Shown in pieces: positions 37,201-48,355 of a stretch of DNA of 64,000 bases. The notes beneath the pieces were generated by a model that worked only from the letters and a program-made list of their open reading frames with translations, was not told the DNA's origin and ran no database searches. Source of the DNA: Deltaproteobacteria bacterium (GTDB taxonomy: Bacteria > Myxococcota > JADLHZ01); the NCBI GenBank assembly GCA_020848545.1, contig JADLHZ010000095.1, positions 1-64,000 on the forward strand. The letters run 5' to 3'. Numbering within the stretch: position 1 is the first letter of the stretch; the number at the start of each line of letters is the position of its first letter. The translations under genes and the position numbers were made by a program.

Positions 37201-40200
37201 GGCGCTTCTTCAGCACCTCGCCCATGTCCTTGCCGCCGATCGTGTTCAGAAAGAGCGCCGAGAAGTGCTCGTCGTACGCCGCTTTGTTCACGGCCTGCTG
37301 CTGGCCCTCGGGCACGAAGCGGGAGACGCCGTCGGCGTGGCTCTGCGCGCCCTTCGACATCTGATAGGTCGACACGCCGCCGAGCAGCGCCGGCATGAAG
37401 ATCGACAGCCCGATGCCGATGTGACCCGCGGTCTTCGCGTCGACGCCGAGCTTCTGGAGCGACCATGGGATCGTCGCGAGCGAGAAGGCGAGGCCGGCGT
37501 TCATCAACGACGCGTACTCTGCGCCGGCGCGGAAGCCCTTGCCGACGAGGCTCCCGTTCTTGAAGAGGTTGGCCGCGTCGCCCATCATGCTGACGTTGAA
37601 CGAGTTGGCGCCGAGCTCGAGCACCCCGCGAAAGAGCGAGTCTTTCGGGATCTTGAGCGTGTCGGCGAGCGCGTTCATCCCGGCCGGCGCGTAGACGCCG
37701 AGCACGGCTTCGCCGGCGCCGAAGGCGAACGACGGCACCGCCGAAAAAAGCGCGCGGCCAAAGCGCACGCCCTTCTCGCCGAAGCCGAGCGCGCCGAAGA
37801 CGCGCGCGCCAGCAGCCCCGGCGCGGCCCGACATGCCCATGCGAAACGTGTTGATGGCCGTGCCGGCGCCCTTTACCCACTTCACGCCTTGGAGCAGCTT
37901 GAGCGCGCCGACGCCGCCGACGAGGCTGCTGCCGACCTCGACGAAGAGCACGCTGCCCTGCATGAGGGGAGTCTCGAGGATGTCGGACTTGTACTGGCTG
38001 AGCAGGCCGTGGGTCTCGTAGAGGCCGGCGAGCGGCTCTTGGTACATCGAGATGTGGCCTTCGCCCTTCTTCGCGTAGCTCTTCTCGAGCTTCCTCGTGT
38101 CCGGTGACTCGGCGCCGTAGCGGTAACCGCGCATCTGCGGATCGTGCGTGCCGACGTAGGCGAGATCGTCCGCGGCTTTCTTGCCCCACGCTTGCTGCTT
38201 CTCGTAGTCGGCGTCGCCGGGCTTGGCGACCTTCGGAAACTTCTTCCTGATGGCGAAGTCCTGCGCCTCCTGCTTCCAAGCCTTGTACTCGGTCGACGTC
38301 GGGTTCCGATCGAGGCGCGGGTCGCGCATGATGCCGGAGAGCCGGTAGTTGTCCTCTTGGTTGCCCTTGCCGGCCGGATCCGAGATCTCGCCGAGCACCA
38401 CAGCGCCGTCGACGTACTGGGTGTGCGCGCGGTTCGCATCGTTCTTCGCGCCCTTGATCGCGTTCTCGTCGCCTTCTTTGGTCTCCTTCTTGAAGTTGTG
38501 GACCTCGCCGGTGACGAACACGCCGACGACGCCGGCGAGGAAGTTCGTCACGCCTGGGATGTCGGCGTCCGTGTGGGCGTCGAGCTCCTTCTTCACTTGA
38601 TTGTAGTCGTCTTCGAATGAGTCGAGGTCAGTGTCGGCGCGCGCCGTGATCTGCGCGGCGACGCTCTTGAAGTCGATTTGCTCGGCTTTCCACTGCTTCA
38701 GGTCCGGCCGCACGACGACGTCGAAGATCTGTCCGTAGACTTGCTCGCCGGCGCTCAGCTCCAACGATGCGATGGGTTCGCCGCCGCCGGCTTCGACCGC
38801 CGCCGCTGCGTCTTCCTTCTTCTTGATGCCGGCGTCGAACGCGGTGAGTGCTTCGTCGGTGAGGTACGTCAGCTTGTGCGTGCTCACGCCGAGGTCGCCG
38901 TTCGACGGGCCGGCGCCGAGGACCGCGCGGCCAAAGTGCGCCGTCTGCCCGATCGATCCCCACGCGAGGTTGTGCGAGGTGAGCAGCTTTCCGTAGAGGT
39001 CGAGCTCTGCACGCACCTTCGGATCTTTCGGATCGCCCGTGGGCATCGCGTCCGGCAGCTTCAGCTTGTCGCGCGCGATCGCGGCGCCGTCTTGCAGCAG
39101 CTTCTCGCCCTCGCCGGCCTTCGCTCCGCCGATCCCGAAGCCGAGCTGCGCGACTGCCGCATGGCTCGTGACTTGCTGTTGATGGTGGTCGGCACGCCGC
39201 GCCAACACCTTGTTTCTGAGCGCGACGTCTTTCGGATCTTTGACGATCTCGTCGATCGGTCGCAGCGGCTCGCTCGGCTCCGCGAGCTTCTTCTTCGCCG
39301 CGTCGAAGGCGACGTTCGCCTCCTGGTCGTACTCGAACGCGAGCCCGAAGTTCGCCTCTTTGGCGCGCATGTGGCCGACGGTCTTGTGCATTCCGGCATC
39401 GGTGCCGCCCTTGGCGATCCTGTAGTACTCCCACTCTTCGGGCTCGTACGCGTACCAGGCTTTGTCCGGTGTCGTCAGGTTGCCTTTGGCGTCGAGGTAG
39501 ACCTTGCCGTAGGTCTTCAGCTGGTCCTTGGCGCCGACCATTGGATCGACCAAGAATTCGGTCCACACGTGGTACTGGTTGCTCGGGCGCACGTCGTTGG
39601 CGCGGTTGTTCGCCCGCGCTTCGAGGACGGCCAGCTTCTTGCGCCCGGGCTCGTTCACCACGCGCTGATCTTGCTCCGCCTTGGCGTCGATCTTGGCGCG
39701 GTTCATCAGCTGCTTCTTGAGGCCGAGCTTGTACTGGCCGACCGACGCTTCGAAGCGGCCGAGCGCGAAGTCGCTCTCTTTGCCGAGCAGCGCGACCTCT
39801 TCTTTTCCGGCGGCGTCGAGCTTCGTCGTGTCGATGCTCTGCGTGAAGCTCTTGGCGCGGGTGAAGTAAGCGCGGGCCTCGCCGATCGGCGCGTCGATCT
39901 GCGCCTTCAGATCGTTCTTCTTCTGCGTCAGCTTCTGGGTCTCGACGGCGTTGTCGGCTTGCTTCTGCTCGAGCGCTTTCTTGCGATTGGCCAAGAACAC
40001 GTCGTTCTTCTTGGCCATGGCGTCCATCGGGGGGCCCATCGCGCGCATCTTCTCGTTGTGCGCGGTGTCTTCTTTCAGCTGCTTCTCGTCGTCCGCGAGC
40101 TGGCGTGTCTTGTTCTTCTCCTGTTGCAGCGCGATCTCGGTGTCGTTGAGCTTGCCGAGCTGACCGTCGGGCAAGAGATCGTCTTTGCCGGCTTTACCGA

Positions 40201-42661
40201 TCGCCTCCTTCCGCGCGAGGGCCGCCGGGCGCTTGGTGTCGATCTCCTTGTTCCGCGTTTCGTAGGCGCCGATCTCTTTGTCTTTGTCGGCGATGAGCCC
40301 GTCGAGCTCTTTGATCCGCGCGCCGGCTTCTTTCTCGAACATCGGAGTCTTGGCGAGGAGCTTCTGCGTATCGAGCTTCTTCTGCAGCTCGGCGCGCTCG
40401 CCTTTGGCGCGATCGAGATCGATGCCGACCGCCTTCTTCTCGGTGTCGAGCGCCTCGACGTCGCCGTTGCCGACTTGGCGATCGACCGAGAGGCGGCCCT
40501 GCTCTTCGGCGAGCCCCTTGTACTCCTCCGCTTCGGCCGCGGTGCGCTTGTCGACCGGGATCTTGTCGAGCTTGTCCATGCGCGCGCGGTTTCGCGTGAT
40601 GAGCTGCATCTCGCCGTCGGCGCGCAGATCGGAGACGTCTTGGATCGGCGGCAGACCCTTGGCGAGCAGCTCGCCTTCCATCCCCTCCATGGCGGCATTT
40701 TGCTGCCCGTAAAACGCGCGCATCTGCTGGTGGTGCTTCGAATCGGTCTTGCTGTCCGGATCGTTCGCCTCTGCCTTCTTGAACTCGACCTCGGCTTGCT
40801 TCAGCTCGACCGGCACGATCGGATCCGGCGCGACGCCTTCTTTGGCGAACTTGTCCTTGTTTGCCTCGAGCTTCTCGAAGCCGATGCCCGACAACACCAC
40901 GCCTTTACCCATGCGCGCGTTGTAGGCGAGCTTCAGCGTCGGGTGCCCCGGCGGCAGCTTGCGATCCTTGCCGATCTCTTCGTAGTTTCCGGCGACCTGA
41001 TCGTAGTTGTCGAGCGCGAGCTTCTTGTAGCGATCGATCTTGTCCTGCACGTCTTTGGGTCGCGTCGCCTTGTCCGGATGCTGCGCTTCGAGTTTTTGCG
41101 CGGCCGCCGCGAAGCCGCCCGCGTACTGATACATCGCTTTACGGCCCTTTTCGGGCAGCGCGGCGTTCTCGTTCTCGAGCTTCTCGATCTCTTTCTTGTT
41201 CGCCTCGGCCTTCGTCGGATCGCTCTTGCCTTCCTCGCGCAAGAACTCCGCGCGCGCTTTGTTCGCCTGCATCATGATGCCGAGCCACGGATAGTCGCCG
41301 CTCTGGCTCAGATTCTCGACGACGACGGCCATCCCTGGCGTCAGCCGGCCGGTGAGCACGTAATACTCGACGTCCTCCGGCGCGATCTCGACGCCCGAAT
41401 ACTTCGTGGCGAGGCGCAGCCGCTCGTTCAGCTTGCTCTTCTTGTCGTGCGCGTCGGCGATGAGCTTCGACGCTTGCGAGTCGTCAGGCAAGAGGACGTC
41501 GAGCATGGCGCCCGCGCTCGCGCGTTGAAAGCCGCCGAGGTACTCCATGCCGTGCTCGAGCAGCGCTGCCCGTGTCTTGCCGCCCTCGGCAAAGGTGGCG
41601 AGGAACCCTTGCTCGTACACTTGCAGATCGGCGTTGGTGATCTGCTGCGTCAACGCGAAGCCCGCCTTCGTCTTCTCGTCGCTCGGGTTCTTCCTGTACG
41701 CGTCGGCCGCCTTCTTCGTCATCTCGGCGTCGAGGCCCATCTTCTTCGCCCAGAGCTTCTCGATGCGCGCGAGCGTGGCCTTGTACTCGGGGCTGCCCGG
41801 CTCGAGCGTGTGCAAGAACGAAGTGTACGCGCCGATGTCCTTGACCAGCTGATCGTGCGCGCGCGCCCAATTTTCTTGCGCGACGGGGTTCGTCGGATCG
41901 GCGAGCAGCGCGTCGTTCGCTTTCGCATAGGTCGCTTGGTGGCTCGACAGGTTCGCTTCGAGCGGCAGCGGCGGCAGCTCACCAGCGCGCGCTTTCTTGT
42001 CGGCGCCGATTCGCGCCTCGACGTCGGCTTTGAACGCCTTCTGCTCGCCCTTTGGCACGAGCGGCAGCAGCGCTTTGTGCACCTCGTCAGGCGTGTAGAA
42101 GCGGCCGAGATACGTGCCGAGCTCGGCGAGCGACACGCCTTGCTCTTCGAGCTTCGCCAAGAACGCTCTGCGATCGGCCGGCTGCAGATCGGCGAGCTCT
42201 TTGTACAGACCTGGCAGCTCGTAGTCGGCGTTGCCCTTGACGACGAGCGCGGCACGTTCGCCGAGGGGCGCTTTCGGATCTATCGCGAGCTGCGGGGCGG
42301 CCTGGTCCTTTCCCTGCGTCGGCGCCGCCTCCACGCCGTCGACAGGTTTCGCGACGGCGGGCTTCAACTCCGCGACGAGGGTCTTGGCGATCGGGTTGCT
42401 CGCTTGCGCGTCGAGCGTCGCGAGCACCGTCTTCTGGGAGTCGGCGGGGAGCTTCTTGTAGGTCGTGACGAGCTCTTTGAGCAGCGCCGGCCGGTCGGCC
42501 TCTGGCTGCAGCGCGATCCATGCGAGCAAAAGCTGCGTCGCGTTCGCCGCCGCCTTTTGATCTTTGGCGCCCGTCAGCCCGGAGAAGGCTTCCGCCTTCG
42601 TGAGCTTGGTCACCTCGCCGACGCGCGCGGCGACGAGCGGCAGGCCGACCGGGGTTACCAT
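34271..42661 (-). CDS. Giant 2796-residue toxin-like protein with IQM-like, nucleotidyltransferase-like and 2H-like modules
   Basis: Order by approximate residue: helical N-terminus (1-480); charged coiled-coil region (490-1150); helical region; hydrophobic Gly/Ala-rich segment with probable membrane helices (1565-1775); small beta segments (1955-2080); Pro-rich linker (2095-2155); a module with QQSSFVAGGPVRAAG then SEHYP (2235-2295), which resembles plant IQM proteins; VGSATTG and then SDSDFAIFS (about 2475-2512), a pol-beta nucleotidyltransferase signature with a DxD metal pair; and HVTL (about 2693) with HVSL (about 2768), the paired motifs of 2H phosphoesterases. There is no Sec signal, RHS, PAAR, RTX or DUF4157 motif, so the export route is unknown. 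It stands downstream of atpC with 126 bases between, and is coupled to the 198-residue gene. Confidence 0.8.
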   Translation of the reverse strand: MVTPVGLPLVAARVGEVTKLTKAEAFSGLTGAKDQKAAANATQLLLAWIALQPEADRPALLKELVTTYKKLPADSQKTVLATLDAQASNPIAKTLVAELKPAVAKPVDGVEAAPTQGKDQAAPQLAIDPKAPLGERAALVVKGNADYELPGLYKELADLQPADRRAFLAKLEEQGVSLAELGTYLGRFYTPDEVHKALLPLVPKGEQKAFKADVEARIGADKKARAGELPPLPLEANLSSHQATYAKANDALLADPTNPVAQENWARAHDQLVKDIGAYTSFLHTLEPGSPEYKATLARIEKLWAKKMGLDAEMTKKAADAYRKNPSDEKTKAGFALTQQITNADLQVYEQGFLATFAEGGKTRAALLEHGMEYLGGFQRASAGAMLDVLLPDDSQASKLIADAHDKKSKLNERLRLATKYSGVEIAPEDVEYYVLTGRLTPGMAVVVENLSQSGDYPWLGIMMQANKARAEFLREEGKSDPTKAEANKKEIEKLENENAALPEKGRKAMYQYAGGFAAAAQKLEAQHPDKATRPKDVQDKIDRYKKLALDNYDQVAGNYEEIGKDRKLPPGHPTLKLAYNARMGKGVVLSGIGFEKLEANKDKFAKEGVAPDPIVPVELKQAEVEFKKAEANDPDSKTDSKHHQQMRAFYGQQNAAMEGMEGELLAKGLPPIQDVSDLRADGEMQLITRNRARMDKLDKIPVDKRTAAEAEEYKGLAEEQGRLSVDRQVGNGDVEALDTEKKAVGIDLDRAKGERAELQKKLDTQKLLAKTPMFEKEAGARIKELDGLIADKDKEIGAYETRNKEIDTKRPAALARKEAIGKAGKDDLLPDGQLGKLNDTEIALQQEKNKTRQLADDEKQLKEDTAHNEKMRAMGPPMDAMAKKNDVFLANRKKALEQKQADNAVETQKLTQKKNDLKAQIDAPIGEARAYFTRAKSFTQSIDTTKLDAAGKEEVALLGKESDFALGRFEASVGQYKLGLKKQLMNRAKIDAKAEQDQRVVNEPGRKKLAVLEARANNRANDVRPSNQYHVWTEFLVDPMVGAKDQLKTYGKVYLDAKGNLTTPDKAWYAYEPEEWEYYRIAKGGTDAGMHKTVGHMRAKEANFGLAFEYDQEANVAFDAAKKKLAEPSEPLRPIDEIVKDPKDVALRNKVLARRADHHQQQVTSHAAVAQLGFGIGGAKAGEGEKLLQDGAAIARDKLKLPDAMPTGDPKDPKVRAELDLYGKLLTSHNLAWGSIGQTAHFGRAVLGAGPSNGDLGVSTHKLTYLTDEALTAFDAGIKKKEDAAAAVEAGGGEPIASLELSAGEQVYGQIFDVVVRPDLKQWKAEQIDFKSVAAQITARADTDLDSFEDDYNQVKKELDAHTDADIPGVTNFLAGVVGVFVTGEVHNFKKETKEGDENAIKGAKNDANRAHTQYVDGAVVLGEISDPAGKGNQEDNYRLSGIMRDPRLDRNPTSTEYKAWKQEAQDFAIRKKFPKVAKPGDADYEKQQAWGKKAADDLAYVGTHDPQMRGYRYGAESPDTRKLEKSYAKKGEGHISMYQEPLAGLYETHGLLSQYKSDILETPLMQGSVLFVEVGSSLVGGVGALKLLQGVKWVKGAGTAINTFRMGMSGRAGAAGARVFGALGFGEKGVRFGRALFSAVPSFAFGAGEAVLGVYAPAGMNALADTLKIPKDSLFRGVLELGANSFNVSMMGDAANLFKNGSLVGKGFRAGAEYASLMNAGLAFSLATIPWSLQKLGVDAKTAGHIGIGLSIFMPALLGGVSTYQMSKGAQSHADGVSRFVPEGQQQAVNKAAYDEHFSALFLNTIGGKDMGEVLKKRRADFEAKLLKDPAMQDPKDVAHAVDVDTLMLAEQAHTPPKWDGKNEDSVRVWKDMQTYYGKVKDTLVAAGVDPARADVLVKSRMQTVYADALYKTDKALADKGQAGRDEREAFRKLTGLPSLDAPVAPKTERTVVTTGIKGVGSDGKSLEIGKGTIISDAKITRGGEVEATIVGAAGDGVTTKKGQTIKMPMHEYIAATDSVPVGTKLVTKDGVNGEVVHARDGQIEIQLENGTTLTMSAKKFVAENYTSKDTGVPLFHDDARAAADKALTKGDVVKTEKVEGTKAKDAGPPQDPTNPGHANAKPKGNDPPKAPVVPEVPGYTPPKEAPRQALAAEYAHENVDPQRPVVYLDADGRKPFAADLKDGKLVGAEGEKFDSRRMTKDKPAEWEPKRSDFPEGDEGNKKFEKAVKEWKKDESSVMFTLADDGTLYVEQRGHKNENIQQSSFVAGGPVRAAGDLVVRDGKIVGIGDRSEHYPQKLENTEQAVLHLHKNGVDLKELKVTTLEWGTLTGTEFLTRMQQRREGKLVDAPLKGNARVEGKAVKPADAVAQDAAQAANDMANTAPIPNGADRQANAKAFTARKAHNEGKNEKIFAGKEDHPAKDAGVTADRLKLAVIGDPPGERVPLVFKDKAQYEQFQKELDEVFRSEGITDAVVQQVGSATTGWRGNPDKDPGAWKPGSDSDFAIFSEQALVAAKDANVPVNEKIKMDGQYTVFKNDEGGTGFYYQTALGKKLNEFSRKWNQKLYGKPSVDGVEFKLNLGTAPFNGAVTVIKPTGRTHVDTKIKPENPVVLGKDGQPGPAHLKVEVARNQKDAAGQTLPDKEYASVTVAAPKNIDELPGGTLLRDGTEKGKALLPLDDNGIAKPPREPEYHVTLFTPDEMAYIKEHYPEKYEELKKTGFQVDGEPKGVKVERRTSDRGRMFIMTVDWPEAIKLRESLGLKRHDLHVSLSANDARYATKKDPNAPTPKKSWEEKK

Positions 42662-42787
42662 CGTTCGCTCGCGCCTCCCACGCCGCCGCCGGGTTCTATC
42701 CTGCGGCTCGTTACGTCATAGACGCGGCTTCGCCGGCGATTTCGCGCCTCTTTGTTGCTTTCTAAATGATGAATACTATCAGGGAGA

Positions 42788-43180
42788 TCAGCGCCGCGCG
42801 ATGTCGATGCGTGCCGTGGCGCGGGCCAGCTGCGCTTGCGTCTCCGCAAACGTCTCGTCGTAGAACGACTGATCGCGCAGCGCCTGCTCCGCCGCCTGGC
42901 GTGCCTTTTCCGCGCGCGCGACGTCGATCTCGCCCGCCGGCTCGGCGCTCTCAGCGAGGATCGCGACGCGCGCCCCATCGATCTGCGCGACGCCGCCGCC
43001 GACCGCGTAGATCTCCTGGCCGCCTTCGCGACGGAGCACGAGCGGACCCGGCTTCAAGCCGGTGATCATCGGGATGTGCCCCGGGAGCACCGTCATTTCG
43101 CCGTTGCTGCCCGAGAAGCTGACGCTGTCGGCGTCGACGGCGAAGAGCTTCTTCTGCGGTGTGACGAGCTCGACCTTCAT
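42788..43180 (-). CDS. atpC: ATP synthase F1 epsilon subunit
   Basis: The 130-residue protein has the epsilon beta-sandwich (about 1-85, VELVTPQKKLFAVDADSV, then GEMTVLPGHIPMITGLKPG) and the C-terminal two-helix hairpin (about 88-130). Epsilon joins the central stalk of F1 and can inhibit ATP hydrolysis through the hairpin. It is the last gene of the operon, three bases after atpD. Confidence 0.95.
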   Translation of the reverse strand: MKVELVTPQKKLFAVDADSVSFSGSNGEMTVLPGHIPMITGLKPGPLVLRREGGQEIYAVGGGVAQIDGARVAILAESAEPAGEIDVARAEKARQAAEQALRDQSFYDETFAETQAQLARATARIDIARR

Positions 43181-43183
43181 GGA

Positions 43184-44626
<1,443 letters not shown>

Positions 44627-45493
44627 CTAGCCCTTCTGCGCTTCGGAACCGGAGATGATTTCCATGAGCTCTTTGGTGATCGCGGCTTGGCGCGCGCGGT
44701 TGTAGACGAGCGTCAGGCTCGCGATCATTTCGGAGGCGTTCTTCGTGGCGTTTTCCATCGCGCTCATGCGGGCGCCGTGCTCGGACGCCTGTGATTCCAA
44801 GAGCGCGCGATATACCTGCGTCGCCAAGTAGCGCGGCAACAGCTCGTTCAAGACTTCTTGCGGCGACGGCTCGTATTCGTAGTCGGCGCCGGCGGTCTCT
44901 TCCTTCGCCGGCTGGATCGGCAGCAATTGCTCGACCACCACTTGCTGCGTCACCGCGCTCTTGAACTCGTTGTAGACGAAGTACACGGCGTCGAGATCCT
45001 TCGCCAGGTACTCGTCTCTGATCTCGTTGGCGATGCGCTGCGCGACGGCGAAGTTCAGGCCGTCGTAGATGTTCGAGTACTCGCGGCGGATGGTGAAGCC
45101 GCGCTTCTTGAAGTAGTCGCGACCGCGGCGGCCGACGGCGCCGAGCTCGACCGCTTCCCAGTGCTTCTTGTGCTCGGCGATGTAGCGGTCGGCCTTCTTG
45201 ATCGCGTTGCTGTTGAACGCGCCGCACATGCCGCGATCGCTGGTCAGCACGACGACCATCACGCGGCGGGTCTCATCGCGCTTGTCGAGCAGCGCGTGGA
45301 GCGACTCGACCTTCGACTTCTGCGCGATGCGCGAGATCATGTCGTGCATCGTGACGGCGTACGGGCGCGCCGCCACGATCGCTTGCTGTGCGCGGCGAAG
45401 CTTCGACGCACTCACGAGCTTCATCGCGCGCGTGATCTTCTGCGTCGACTTGACCGACCGAATGCGCTTGCGAATGTCACGTAACGAAGCCAT
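44627..45493 (-). CDS. atpG: ATP synthase F1 gamma subunit
   Basis: The 288-residue rotor subunit has the conserved ends: MASLRDIRKRIRSVKSTQKI at the start and MSAMENATKNASEMI followed by LVYNRARQAAITKELMEIIS at the end. The middle has SDRGMCGAFN, the family signature. It forms the rotating coiled coil that couples proton flow to catalysis. It lies three bases after atpA and nine before atpD. Confidence 0.97.
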   Translation of the reverse strand: MASLRDIRKRIRSVKSTQKITRAMKLVSASKLRRAQQAIVAARPYAVTMHDMISRIAQKSKVESLHALLDKRDETRRVMVVVLTSDRGMCGAFNSNAIKKADRYIAEHKKHWEAVELGAVGRRGRDYFKKRGFTIRREYSNIYDGLNFAVAQRIANEIRDEYLAKDLDAVYFVYNEFKSAVTQQVVVEQLLPIQPAKEETAGADYEYEPSPQEVLNELLPRYLATQVYRALLESQASEHGARMSAMENATKNASEMIASLTLVYNRARQAAITKELMEIISGSEAQKG

Positions 45494-45496
45494 CGA

Positions 45497-47053
<1,557 letters not shown>

Positions 47054-47069
47054 CTAGTGACCGAACAAC

Positions 47070-47603
47070 TTACTGTCTGAGGGATTGCCGCAGCCGTTCG
47101 AGCTGCGTCTTCAGCGATCCGTCCCAGACGAGGTCTTGAATCTTCACCGACACGCCGCCAATGAGCGACGCGTCGACAGCGAAATCGACGGCGACCTTCT
47201 TACCGATCGCGGCCGTCAGCGACTCCGAGATCTTCTTCTTCTCGGCGTCGGCGAGCTCAGCGGCGCTCGTCACGTGACCACGCACGCGACCCGCCTTTTG
47301 GTCGGCGAGCTTCACGAACGCCGTAGAGATCGCCTGCAGGTCGTCCAGGCGCTCCGCGGCGTCCAAGGTTCGCAGCAGCGAGACGATGGCGGCCGGGGCC
47401 GACACCTTCTCGGCGAGCGTCGTCAGCACGGCCATGCGCTCGTCCTTCATGCGCGGATCGAGCATGACGTGCGCGAGCTCTTTCGAGTGCGTGCGCGCAT
47501 GCACGAGCGCGTTCAACGCTTCAGCCGCTTTGTCGGTCTCTTTGCGCTCTTCGGTCACTTCGAGCAGCGCGCGCGCGTAGCGATCACCAACGTCACTTGC
47601 CAT
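47070..47603 (-). CDS. atpH: ATP synthase F1 delta subunit
   Basis: The 177-residue peripheral-stalk subunit (OSCP homologue). It starts VGDRYARALLEVTEERKETD and ends LIGGVSVKIQDLVWDGSLKTQLERL, both conserved. It links the b/b' stalk to the top of F1. I chose the ATG at 47603 because it gives the normal N-terminus. It is separated from atpF by an unusual 164-base element, whereas the other genes in the operon are almost contiguous. Confidence 0.95.
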   Translation of the reverse strand: MASDVGDRYARALLEVTEERKETDKAAEALNALVHARTHSKELAHVMLDPRMKDERMAVLTTLAEKVSAPAAIVSLLRTLDAAERLDDLQAISTAFVKLADQKAGRVRGHVTSAAELADAEKKKISESLTAAIGKKVAVDFAVDASLIGGVSVKIQDLVWDGSLKTQLERLRQSLRQ

Positions 47604-47604
47604 T

Positions 47605-47768
47605 AGTGCACCAAACGCGACATGCCGTCGCGAATCTCGGGCGCTTTTGCCCGATCTTGGCCCCAAAAATACTCGACATAGAACACCGCTATGCCTGCGT
47701 TTTTTGAGTCCAACCTCGGCTCAAAATCGCCTCGAGCTTCATCGCCGTCGTGTCGCGTCTGGTGCACT
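47605..47768 (-). repeat. 164-base element with 18-base inverted ends inside the ATP synthase operon
   Basis: The ends 47605-47622 and 47751-47768 are inverted repeats with one mismatch, which is a G-U pair in the minus-strand RNA, so all 18 positions can pair. The element starts in the atpF stop codon and ends just before the atpH start. Inside are two smaller inverted repeats: TCGGGC/GCCCGA (47637-47654) and TTTTGAG/CTCAAAA (47702-47726). It contains no gene. It is either a structured regulatory or processing RNA or a small MITE-like insertion. Confidence 0.7.
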
Positions 47769-48355
47769 CAGGCCGCCTTCTGCTTCAGCGTGCCGCTGAG
47801 GATCTCGGTGAACTCTGCGACGAGGCGCTTTTGATCGTCGCCCTTGATCTCGCGGCGCAGGATCTCTTCAGCGAGCTTCAACGCCATCTCGACGGTCTCT
47901 TTCTTGAGCTCGTTCTGCGCTTTTTCCAGCTCGGTCGCGATGATCGACTCGGCGTCCTTGGCGATGCGGCGCGCGGTCTCCTCGGCGTCTTGCAAGAGCC
48001 GCTGCTTCTCGGCGGCCGCCGACGTCTGCATCGACGCGGCGAGCTTCTTCATCTCGGCGTCGATGTCCTTGATCTTCTCTTCGTAGTGGCGCGCCTTCGC
48101 TTCGGCGTCGAGCTTGGCCCGCTGCGCCTCTTCCACCGCGATCTTCACTGCTTCGTGGCGCGAGACGAAGAACTTCTGGATCGGCTTCTTCGCCACCGCG
48201 ACCAGGCCGATCACGAAGACGAAGAAGGTGAAGAACTGGCCGCCCAGGTGATACCAAGAAATCTCGTGGTGCGCCTCGCCGTGACCGCCGCCGTGTTCGG
48301 CCGCGAACGCGAGCGCCGGGAGCAGGAACGTGAGGGCGGCGGCGGTGATTCTCAT
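47768..48355 (-). CDS. atpF: ATP synthase Fo subunit b with signal-like, His-rich N-terminus
   Basis: The 195-residue protein has a signal-like first helix (about 3-18, ending LAFAA), a His-rich segment EHGGGHGEAHHE, the true membrane helix (about 36-55), and a long charged coiled coil for the peripheral stalk. Standard b subunits lack the first helix and the His-rich piece. From memory, such extensions occur in deltaproteobacterial b subunits. With b' it forms the stator stalk. It overlaps b' by four bases and precedes the 164-base element. Confidence 0.93.
   Translation of the reverse strand: MRITAAALTFLLPALAFAAEHGGGHGEAHHEISWYHLGGQFFTFFVFVIGLVAVAKKPIQKFFVSRHEAVKIAVEEAQRAKLDAEAKARHYEEKIKDIDAEMKKLAASMQTSAAAEKQRLLQDAEETARRIAKDAESIIATELEKAQNELKKETVEMALKLAEEILRREIKGDDQKRLVAEFTEILSGTLKQKAA

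Noticed and set aside
38678-42721. A very long plus-strand open frame (over 1300 codons), and a similar one at about 34142-38107
   Set aside because: Both are antisense to the 2796-residue gene. Their products are Arg/Leu/Asp-rich with no domain, as expected when high-GC coding DNA is read on the opposite strand.
42662-42787. A terminator for the ATP synthase operon before the giant gene
   Set aside because: Only small GGCG/CGCC hairpins without a T run are visible, so I cannot say whether the giant gene has its own promoter or is read through.
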